In this document: positions 56,700 through 64,000 of the stretch, in pieces
How the letters are laid out: each line of letters opens with the position of its first letter
How positions within the stretch are numbered: the first letter of the stretch is position 1
Assembly: GCA_009746045.1 (NCBI GenBank)
Contig: RPFO01000041.1
Location: forward strand, 7,788,613 to 7,852,612
Direction: 5' to 3'
DNA: 64,000 bases
Origin: Mesostigma viride
Lineage: Eukaryota > Streptophyta > Mesostigmatophyceae > Mesostigmatales > Mesostigmataceae
Program-made: the position numbers and the translations under genes
The notes under the pieces: model-generated
What the model was told of the DNA's origin: nothing
The model's database searches: none
What the model saw: only the letters and a program-made list of their open reading frames with translations

Positions 56700-58350
56700 C
56701 AGGCAACTCAAGAATGACTAGTACAAACAGTGTGCAAAACCTTGGTGCATGTGAATGCCTGAGTGGTGACCATTGCTAGCAGAATCCATCATGTAAGGTA
56801 GGCATTGCCAGTATGCCACAAAGCTGTGATGTGCAGTGCATGTCCATATGTATACCCCATGACACCGTGCCTCTAAACTACTTGGCACATTGCAAAATGG
56901 GAAGGAAAGGTGAATAATACATGCCACATCACTAACACAGCCATTTGAATGCTACCAACACGCACCATGCATGATATACACTGCGTGTACAGTAATACAT
57001 GTCGAGAATATGCCGAGCGAGCATATCAAGGTGCAGTGACCCCAACGCTGGCACATGTCACCTGGCATCCACGTATGCTCACATGATATGGCATTGGCAT
57101 ATCCCATGTCTCCATCTCTTGCACTTTGTGCGCACCAAGCCACCCATGCAGTCGCCCACCCATGCAGCTACCTGGCCACCCACCCACACAACTGCTCACA
57201 CACTCGCGCGCCCGTGCACCCAGACAGCCACCTGTCCTCCCACCCAGTGACCCACCCACCAAGCCAGCCGCGCACGTGCTTACCCAACTTATACAACCAT
57301 GCGTGCACCTAGGCACCCAACCACCTACCAACCCACTTGGACATCCACCCACCCACCAAGGCACCTGCGCAACCCACACACCAACTAGGTAATAAGCAGG
57401 CATTCCCCCATCCAATGAGCCAACCACCCAACCACCCAACCACCTAAACACCCAGCCAGCTGGCCCCATATGCACCCGTCCGGCCACCCACAGTTGACCC
57501 ACCCACGCACCTACCCACTCAACCATTCACTGCCCCCACACCCTTATACCCACTGACCCACCCACTGACCCACCCACACATGCATTTTCTCAGCCAGCAC
57601 CCCGGCACCTACCTCACCCCAAACCTGCACAGCCCTTCACCCGTGATAGGTGAGTCGGTCCCAACCATAAACCCATCCACGCATCCATATCTGTGCGCCC
57701 ACCCGTCCATCTACCCGTCCCTTCGCCCACCCACCCACCCACATCTAGTCATCTACACATCCACCAGCCACCAGCCACCAATGGCCCACCCACCAACCCA
57801 CACACACACATACATCCCTAACCAACCAACCACCAACACACCACCCTCAAAAACGTGCAGTTGTTTCACTCATGCATCCAACAACCCACCCACTTCAAAG
57901 TCCCCAAAGCCTATCATCACCCAGCCACCTGGGCATCTGCCAATAACCGACCGCCCTTGCACTCATCCACCCACCATGACCAGCCAGCCAGCCACCCACC
58001 CTCTCCAACTGCCTGTGCTCCCACCTACGCAGCCAGCCATTTACCAAAGCATCCACCTATCAGCCACCCACCTGCCATTGAACCCACCCACGCCTAGGCA
58101 TCCCTTGAAGCATCTATAGCCCAAGCCTCCCACCCAAGGCTCTCTGGGCAATCAAACAACCAAACAACCAATCACCCAGCTATACAACCACCTAACCACC
58201 TAACCACTCAACAACACAATCACCGAACCACCTAACTACCCAACACCCAAACCAGCCAGGCATGTGCCCGCCTCGCATGCCCTCACCATTGCAACACCCC
58301 ATACACGCCCCGCTCACCTAGCCAGCCACACACCCAGCCAGTCTCCTGCT
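56700..58350. repeat. Diverged paralogue of the CCCA-rich zone
   Basis: 56720-57080 matches 38920-39320 with many substitutions (gcaaaac-ttggtgcatgtgaatgcctgag; cacatgtcacctggcatcc), and 57120-58300 is again acccaccc-rich. This older duplicate shows that the unit has been copied more than once in the element's history. Confidence 0.75.
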
Positions 58351-59205
58351 CAACTCACGCATGAAGGCAATATCAGCCATGCATGGCCTCACCTTGCATC
58401 ACTTGCATTGCCTGGTTAATTTGCATGAGACAGCTTCCATCTCATTGTCAGCAACTGAAAAGGCTCTTTCTTCACAGTAATGAATAAGCTACAACGTTGG
58501 AAACGTTCTCCCATCCCTCTTTAAAACAGTCTTTAAATCAGAAAGACAAGGGCAAATCTCTGGACAAGGTGGCAATAACCACTGCACCATGCTCTTGAGA
58601 AAGTCTTAACAACCCAGCTTTCTACCCTTTTAGAAGCTGCCTTGCGTTAGCAACGATTCTGGGCCCTCTGGCTCGCTCACCTGGCTTAATCTGCGCTTCT
58701 TTATGGCTGCCGGGATATGCGAAGCTTGGGCCGAGGGTGTCGTGGCGAGGTCGTCTGCCCGACTCATCACTTCTCGAAACCGCACTGCCGACTAATAAAA
58801 ACGATGCCCCCCTTTGCCTTTTGTATCTGGCGTCAAAAGAACAATGAACTCGCTTGGAAACACTGTCGCAAAGAGCTTCCTACAGGCATTATAAGCAATT
58901 TTCGCAGCTTTTACCGCACTTACTGCACATCCGGAAGACCATTAGCGGCCTTCGCGCGGAATCTTGGGCACGCCATATCTTCTGCTGGCTCATTGCCGCA
59001 GGCTGGCAGTATAGGAAGGTCGGGCATAGCCTAAAGAGCTGATTATCTGACGACAAAGATATGCATTGCATGAAGCAAGAAACAGACGGATTTCGCACCC
59101 CCATATTTATTCACGTCAATGCCGGACAATTAAAAGCGAAACTCAAAAAACGAAAACACTAACGTTTTCGGGAATATTATAACGAACAAGCTGAGCTGCC
59201 AGCTA
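58350..59205. other. Element right arm, no gene recognised
   Basis: Unique in this window. A plus-strand ORF at 58804-59034 (from ATG 58804) has a WRQKNNELAWKHCRKE stretch, but no known family or splice context supports it. Confidence 0.35.
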
Positions 59206-59528
59206 TGTCGCGGTTTACGATCCAGTTAACGATAACGGCTCCGTAACCACCCCAGTGCCTAATATTGGGGCAGCTATGGCGCCGTAACCACTACCTGACC
59301 CGTCCCGTATACCCCAACGTAACCTGAACCGAAGCCGTTCACGCCCCCGTAAACATAACCGGCCCAGTTACTGGGCCGTACCGAATCTCGGGGCCAATAT
59401 TCCGAATGGTACCGTAACCGGTCCGGTAACCCAAACCGCCAACGAATACGGACCCGTAACCTGGCCCGTCGAAGTTACCGGGCAGGTTACGGGGGCGTCG
59501 AAGTTACCGGACAGGTTACGGGGGCTTC
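59206..59528. repeat. Right subterminal GTTACC-type repeats
   Basis: Scattered gttaccgg, ggttacgg and cgtaacc variants on both strands, the counterpart of 32888-33405 but not a simple inverted copy. Two close direct repeats of gaagttaccggrcaggttacg occur at about 59471-59523. Confidence 0.82.
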
Positions 59529-59544
59529 AAATTAACTCCTAGTG
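59529..59544 (-). repeat. Right terminal inverted repeat
   Basis: Reverse complement of cactaggagttaattt; followed by AT, the duplicated target bases. Confidence 0.88.
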
Positions 59545-59546
59545 AT

Positions 59547-60730
59547 GATCTCAACGATGTACGATGGGACACGGAACAGGTGAAGGACCACCCACAGGGC
59601 GTCCCATATAACCGTATCGAATGCCTTGGTGTAATCCACGAAGATCAATAGCAATGGCAAGAGGCCGGGGGCCAGGCGGCCCACTTCCTCGATCAGGCGG
59701 CGCGCGGTAATAGTGACCATAACACAATTGCGACCAACACGGAAGCCCATCTGGGACTCACCTAGGTGGGGATCGAGGCTGGCGCGCATGCGGTTCAGCA
59801 GGAGACGCATGAAGACTTTCAGCACGCAGCTTTGGAAGCATACGCCGCGGTAGTTGCCGGTATCCGCGGCGGACCCCTTGCCCTTGTACAGCATGACCCG
59901 GACAGCGGTCTTCCAATACGTCGGCGGGGGGAGGCCATCTCGTAGAATCCGGTTGCAAACACCCCGGAGGAAAGGCTCAAGCTCAGGCATCTTAACCACC
60001 TCCGGTGAAATATTGTCCACTCCCATGGCAGCATCATTGCGGAGGGTGGAGATGGCAGCAGCCCATTCCTGAGTCCACTCGTCGTGGGGGCCGTCCACCA
60101 AGGGGCCGGAGAGCGGTGGGACCAGGTAGTCCGTCTCGCTGGTGGGCGCCTGCGGGGGCTCAATGGGGCCGCCTCGGCTGGCCGCAGGGCGTGCAGCTGC
60201 AGCGGGGTCAAGCGGGGGGGCGGGCCAGGGGCCCCTGATAGTTTGGCCTGGGAGCTGAACCAAATCTCAAGGCGTTCACTGGGGGTGCCTGGGATGTCAG
60301 CCCGTTGCGTTTCCCGGCGTCCGGTGAGACGGTCGAGAGAGCGCCAGGCTGCCTTGTGCTGGTTGGCGGCCGTGTGGCGATTGATTTCGGCGGCAAGTGT
60401 CTCCACCTCCTCCGCATGTGCGGCAGTATATGCTTGAGTAAGCCGTTCCTGGTACGGGTACAGGTCCTCCCCGCGGCGGCGGGCCCGCGCTAGCGCCAGC
60501 CGGGCGGCAACCACCCGGGCGTCGCGCAGGTAGAGCGGGGCTGGTCGGGCGCGGGGTTGCTCGGGGAGAAGCTTAGAGCCAAGCTCCACCGATCGCATGA
60601 ACAGTTCGTAGGGTGGCGTGAGATCTACACCGCGATCTGCGTCCAGGTACATCAAAGGTTGCGCGTCCACGAAGGCAGACATGATTGCATCGCGGCGTAT
60701 CTCATCCGCTGACCACTTCTCCCTGCGCCC
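59547..60730 (-). pseudogene. LINE A linker and N-terminal RT
   Basis: Begins at the hAT insertion (RGRREKWSADEIRRDAIM), then an Arg/Ala-rich linker, then RT motifs: AVRVMLYKGKGSAADTGNYR (motif 1-2 region), SQMGFRVGRNC, and IFVDYTKAFDTV (motif A Asp). Cut at 59547 by the CACTA-like element after VEII; it resumes at 32870. A frameshift lies at about 60080-60260 near the SETDYLVPP region. Confidence 0.85.
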
Positions 60731-60739
60731 ACGGACGGG

Positions 60740-62111
60740 CCGGGTTGGTCAGTACGCCGTACGGATGCGAAAAAATGCGGGATAACGCATATTTTAGGCC
60801 TCCGCGTATTATACGCGTACTTTACTTCAGACTACGCGGTTTGGACTTGGAATTTTTCAGGGGTACCAGCGGGCAGCGGGCACTGGCGCGGTGCCCAGGT
60901 TCTGGGCGCGGCGCGTTCACTGCACATTTGAGATTTTTACTACTAGAAGTAGATGCGTACAGTTCTTTTCATAAAGCGCAAGCCTTGCAAAATGTTTGGC
61001 CGGTTGGAGACAGCTAGGACTAGGTACATAACGCCACAGGATGCCCGATGGTTTTTCATATGTTTAGATAACAGTGTGCCAGCAAATGCCAGCTGTGCTA
61101 CTGACGGTGTAATGCAATATAGCGACGACGAGGCCAGTGCGACTGTGCGACAGTGTGCAGCCATTTTCGATTTGCAGCCATGAGGAAGAAAGGGCCTGAA
61201 TGGGATTTCGTTCTCGAGAAGAAAAAAGCAGTCACAGATGCTGTTAGTAACAAAACGCAGTTTGTGTCGAATAAGTTCTGCTCATTTTGCAACAAGAAGT
61301 TCTCATACGGGGCGGGGGCAATCAGCGTATTCCGAGTCCGTGCACACTTTGCCGGAATCGCAGGGGAAGGGATGTTACCCTGCGACAAAATTCCACCGAA
61401 TATCCGGAGCAGGTTTCTCAGGATTGCTAACAACAAGTTGCAGAAGTCAGACGCCAAGAAGCAGCACAATTTGAACAGGGCAATGGCGGAGATGGGAGGG
61501 GCTGCGCCGGCTGACTTGTCGTCGGTTCCCAGCAAAGGCCAGCTGAGCATCACCAAATGGCTGGTTCCCGTCGACAAGAAAGGTGTCCAGCTGCTGGCTG
61601 CCGAATTTTTTATCGAGAACGGCATTGCCTTCAATGCGGCTGAGAGCGCCTCTTTCAAGCAGATGGTGGCCGGCATGATCCAGTACAAAGGAGGGCGCGT
61701 CACCCCTCCTTCTCGGAAGTTGGAGCTTGTTGTGGGATCCCTGAGAGCATGGTCCTTAGTTGTGTCGTATGTCCTCTCGTGCATTATATAGTGGATGGCT
61801 TTCCTTACAATTAATTAATTAATTGATTCCTTACAATTCCCGTTGCAGCCTGCTCCCCCCTGCATTTAACAAATCATAATCAGATAGGATTGCAGGGCAT
61901 AAATGGAAGATGTTAATAAATAAGCATATACACCAAATTTCAGTTGCAATAACTGCATGACCATCATCAAGGAGCGTGCTAATTGGGTGACTGACAATTG
62001 GACCACAAAAACTGTCGCGTATTTTACCGCCGCGTATTTTACACCCCCCACGTATAATACGCGTATTTTAGGTCCGCGTATTATACCCCGTACACGTATT
62101 TGCAAACCCGG
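60740..62111 (+). mobile_element. hAT-like element, internally reduced, 8-bp TSD
   Basis: 1372 bp flanked by cggacggg at 60732-60739 and 62112-62119. Ends begin ccgggtt in inverted orientation (about 12 of 16 bases matching), with subterminal cgcgtattatacgcg motifs at both ends. An 8-bp duplication with a BED-finger transposase fragment is the hAT signature. Removing it restores the LINE A frame (TCLRPVRGRREKW). Confidence 0.85.
61180..61791 (+). pseudogene. hAT transposase, N-terminal fragment
   Basis: 203 codons from ATG 61180 (the open frame reaches 61153 without an ATG). N-terminal BED-type zinc finger: CSFCNKKF, then VRAHFAGIAGEG and C-DKIPPNI supply C, C, H and C ligands. The C-terminal part SITKWLVPVD, AEFFIENGIAFNAAES and FKQMVAGMI matches the conserved block that opens the hAT catalytic region (DUF659-like). 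The RNase H-like catalytic core and C-terminal dimerisation domain are missing, as the frame stops at 61791 and the element ends 320 bp later. It could still bind ends but cannot catalyse transposition. Confidence 0.8.
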
Positions 62112-62119
62112 CGGACGGG

Positions 62120-62660
62120 GCGTAAGCAGGTCCAGTCAGGGCGGGGCCGGGGGCGGCGGCGCGCAGGGGCCTGAAGACGTAGGCGCAAGGTTGTGGTGAT
62201 CATGCGATGATCCGATGCGACACTGGGGGTGGTCAGCGTACGGGCATCGATGACGGAAGAGCGCCAGCACTTGCGCACAAGTATGTAGTCCAAGCAAACA
62301 CATCGCCGCCGAGGGAGCATCGAGCCAGCCGCCCTGCGCATGGGGCCCACAAAGGTCACTTAGTAGTGCATCAGGCGGTTTAGCAAACAGCGTATTGGCA
62401 GCAGTCAAGTCCCCCTCAGTGAGCAGTTGCTCAAGTAGGGGGGTGTTGGCATTGCTATCGGTTAGGCGCGGTGCATACATGCTGCCCCCGCGGCCCACGG
62501 GCAGGGTCGCGTTGGCATCCACCAAGATGGCAACGATGTATTGACGTGGGATCTGTTTCTCTATGTCGAGCAACTGGTTGAAGAACGCTGCGCGGTCCTC
62601 GGCCGGGTGCCCAGCATGTGGGGCATATCCGACAATTACCGAGAGCATAATGGGGGTCCG
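62120..62660 (-). pseudogene. LINE A APE-type endonuclease, truncated
   Basis: Frame opens with VIVGYAPHAG, has AILVDANATLP, and after a frameshift near 62340-62360 continues TFVGPMRRAAGS, LDYILVRK and SDHRMITT. The DxN and SDH motifs are those of AP-endonuclease-like LINE endonucleases that nick target DNA. The N-terminal catalytic part is missing by 5' truncation. Confidence 0.82.
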
Positions 62661-62670
62661 TTCCAAGCGT
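62661..62670. repeat. LINE A target-site duplication, right copy
   Basis: ttccaagcgt, matching 31487-31496, at the 5' edge of LINE A; LINE B coding sequence resumes immediately after. Confidence 0.85.
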
Positions 62671-63075
62671 AGGACATTAGAGTCTTTGTATCAGGGTATG
62701 CCCCGTATTTCGGACGAGATTATTAGGCAGCGTAGGAAAGCATTTGTAGGACATCTTGCTCGCACCAGCCAGGTCGACACCGCCCTTGGTCTGGCCGGCC
62801 CCCAGCGGCTCGGCCAACCCGGGCGGCATATCCTGACCCGGCCTGGCCCCAAGGACATTCCCAGGAAGCTAGGTAAGCCTGCCATGAACTACATCCAGAT
62901 GTTGCTGGCCGACCTAGTGGTCCCAGCCCAGTTTGAACACCGCATCCACTCCCTCTCCCTTCTTTGGACTGCCATGCAGAACAAGAAGAGGTGGCAGAAG
63001 ATTGTCCAGGCTCACACGCCAGCCCCTGTGGGCAAGCCACCCCCCCCCAAGATGAAGGGGCGTTTTGCTGAGTAG
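62671..63075 (+). pseudogene. LINE B RT, C-terminal fragment
   Basis: Continues in frame from 31486: RRTLESLYQGMPRISDEII, GHLARTSQVDT, GQPGRHILTRPG, stop at 63073-63075. The GHLART and GQPGRH blocks match LINE A and C. A 3' UTR follows to about 63196. Confidence 0.83.
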
Positions 63076-63196
63076 CGTAGTTAGGATTTTCTATAGACTA
63101 GATAGCTTAGAGTTAGGTTAGGTCGATTCCGCGGCTTCTCCCACCTCCACCCACCCACCATGGAATATGTGCTACATGGCCCCCCAACGGAGGCAT

Positions 63197-63296
63197 GTTA
63201 TAATATAATATAATATAATATAATATAATATAATATAATATAATATAATATAATATAATATAATATAATATAATTCAATTTAATTTAATTTAATTT
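63197..63296 (+). repeat. LINE B microsatellite tail
   Basis: About 15 units of ataat then three of aattt, marking the 3' end of LINE B; it then runs into tacttactta text like the tail at 30957-30993. Confidence 0.85.
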
Positions 63297-63505
63297 ACTT
63301 ACTTAATTACTCCGATAGAGCCACGAGGTAGCCATGGCTTACGGCGGAGCTCATAACTTTCACGTTTGGGCACCAAAGTCGGCCGTGAATATCACTATCG
63401 CTTCGTCTTTCTAAGACACACACACTGATATATTTTTTCGAAACAAAAACGCAATATTATGACGAGCAAACGCTCGACTACGTGCAACGCAGCCTGGCGG
63501 CTGCG

Positions 63506-64000
63506 ATGAGCCAAGAAAATTCGCCTGCAGCCCCGGCTGCAGTTCCGCCCGGCCTGCCAGGCAGCGAGGCCACTACCCAAGCGTTGGTAGTGCACTCGAG
63601 GCTCCTGCGGCCTCGCCCTCGGCATCGCCAGATCCTAAACGCAGTCGCCCAGCAGAACCACGCCCATCTGAACCGCGCTTCCGGCCCCAACCTTTCAAGG
63701 CCTACGATTACGACTGGACCTCCATGGCTGCAGTCGATGCCATGCATTTCATCTTCTTTGGGGATTACGCCTCGCTTTACGACCAGGGCCTCCATCTCTT
63801 CGACATCAATCCCCTCATCCACCCCAATGGCACCCCAATGCGCCCCAACTTTCTGTTTGGGTGCGCCCGCCCCCAAATCCAGCACATCATCCTTGTCGCG
63901 CGCCGTTCCGATTCGCACGAGTATTGGCTTTACGCGGGGCCGCCACGCGGCCGGCCCGGGGGACGAGGCGAGGCAGCTAGGCATTGCGCGTGTGCGAGTT
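63506..64000 (+). CDS. Partial ORF running off the window, probably frameshifted
   Basis: ATG at 63506 (MSQENSPAAPAAVPPGLPG) opens a Pro/Ala-rich frame. Another frame, open from before 63506 to the window end, is strongly coding-like: PKRSRPAEPRPSEP, then FKAYDYDWTSMAAVDAMHFI, LYDQGLHLFDINPLIHPN, and RPQIQHIILVARRSDS. The simplest reading is one protein with a one-base error or mutation around 63575-63590. It is unidentified; a proline-rich head followed by a compact domain would suit a retroelement ORF1, but that is a guess. The ORF on the opposite strand is taken as its shadow. Confidence 0.4.
   Translation, partial: MSQENSPAAPAAVPPGLPGSEATTQALVVHSRLLRPRPRHRQILNAVAQQNHAHLNRASGPNLSRPTITTGPPWLQSMPCISSSLGITPRFTTRASISSTSIPSSTPMAPQCAPTFCLGAPAPKSSTSSLSRAVPIRTSIGFTRGRHAAGPGDEARQLGIARVRV

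Larger units (their letters stand above)
32871..59544. mobile_element. Giant CACTA-like transposon, 26.7 kb
   Basis: Both ends carry cactaggagttaattt as 16-bp terminal inverted repeats, flanked by the 2-bp duplication AT (32869-32870 and 59545-59546). Excising it with one AT restores LINE A codons reading VEIIRQFYEG. CACTA/EnSpm elements begin with CACTA, duplicate 2-4 bp and carry subterminal repeats; here GTTACCGG-type repeats occupy both subterminal zones. The interior consists of tandem arrays, large internal duplications and a few spliced-looking minus-strand ORFs. No recognisable CACTA transposase is seen, so it is probably non-autonomous or diverged. The size includes a 14.2 kb internal duplication that may be partly an assembly effect. 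Confidence 0.8.
31497..62660 (-). mobile_element. LINE A with nested CACTA-like and hAT-like insertions
   Basis: Minus-strand LINE whose own sequence is 62660-62120, 60739-59547 and 32870-31497 (about 3.1 kb), interrupted by hAT-like 60740-62111 (plus one 8-bp TSD copy) and CACTA-like 32871-59544. The 3' tail is taagtaag-type (ttac repeats on the sense strand). It is 5'-truncated inside the endonuclease. The reading frame is restored across both insertions, which proves they are one element. Confidence 0.88.
30997..63300 (+). mobile_element. LINE B, split by LINE A
   Basis: Plus-strand LINE present as 30997-31486 and 62671-63300, separated by the 31.2 kb LINE A complex. Joining the parts across one copy of ttccaagcgt gives a continuous frame (NYLGFSKRRTLESLYQG spans the join). 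It is 5'-truncated just before the RT YADD motif and ends in a taata-repeat tail. Confidence 0.85.

Noticed and set aside
62660-62680. Twin-priming inversion joining LINE A and LINE B head to head
   Set aside because: Matching ttccaagcgt at 31487 and 62661 plus frame restoration show that LINE A is a separate insertion into LINE B.
1-64000. tRNA or rRNA genes
   Set aside because: I noticed no cloverleaf-like stretch or conserved rRNA segment while reading; a covariance-model scan would be needed to exclude them formally.

Overview
This window is eukaryotic nuclear DNA. It contains one clearly spliced gene (a RecQ helicase with seven exons, phase-matched GT-AG introns and an 'aaaATGG' start context) inside a dense nest of transposable elements and tandem repeats. 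The helicase looks like the plant/algal RecQ5-like branch. A DIRS/PAT-type tyrosine-recombinase retrotransposon and several non-LTR elements with microsatellite tails also fit a green alga or similar protist. I cannot name the species.

Layout. 1-8.3 kb: a PAT/DIRS-like retrotransposon on the minus strand with open ORF1 and ORF2 and split direct repeats (A1-ORFs-B1-A2-B2). Its outer B2 repeat is interrupted by a 1.69 kb piggyBac-like TTAA element. 8.9-11.0 kb: a 5'-truncated non-LTR retroposon carrying a nuclease-like C-terminal domain, then a LINE (-) inserted into the 3' end of another LINE (+), each insertion with a readable target-site duplication (TSD). 11-12.7 kb: no gene recognised. 12.8-19.4 kb: exon-like minus-strand blocks of an unidentified gene or genes, with short tandem repeats between them. 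20.2-29.8 kb: the RecQ helicase. Its introns hold three minisatellites, a truncated retroposon and two foldback elements.

31-63.3 kb is one nested stack. A plus-strand LINE (LINE B) is split at 31.49/62.66 kb by a minus-strand LINE (LINE A). LINE A is in turn split by a 1.37 kb hAT-like element (60740-62111, 8-bp TSD, truncated transposase) and by a 26.7 kb element (32871-59544). The large element has 16-bp CACTA-type terminal inverted repeats, a 2-bp AT duplication and GTTACCGG-rich subterminal repeats. Joining the flanks across each of the three insertions restores an open LINE reading frame, which is strong internal evidence for the boundaries. The giant element is mostly tandem arrays: a CACGTGCAC array, a 152-bp hairpin array, GGGA and CCCT tracts, and CCCA-rich DNA. 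It also carries a few spliced-looking minus-strand ORFs. A segment of about 9.6 kb within it is present twice, 14.19 kb apart, with an indel-rich partial third copy between, which may be partly an assembly artefact. No recognisable CACTA transposase is visible.

The last 0.7 kb holds an open, probably frameshifted plus-strand reading frame that runs off the window.
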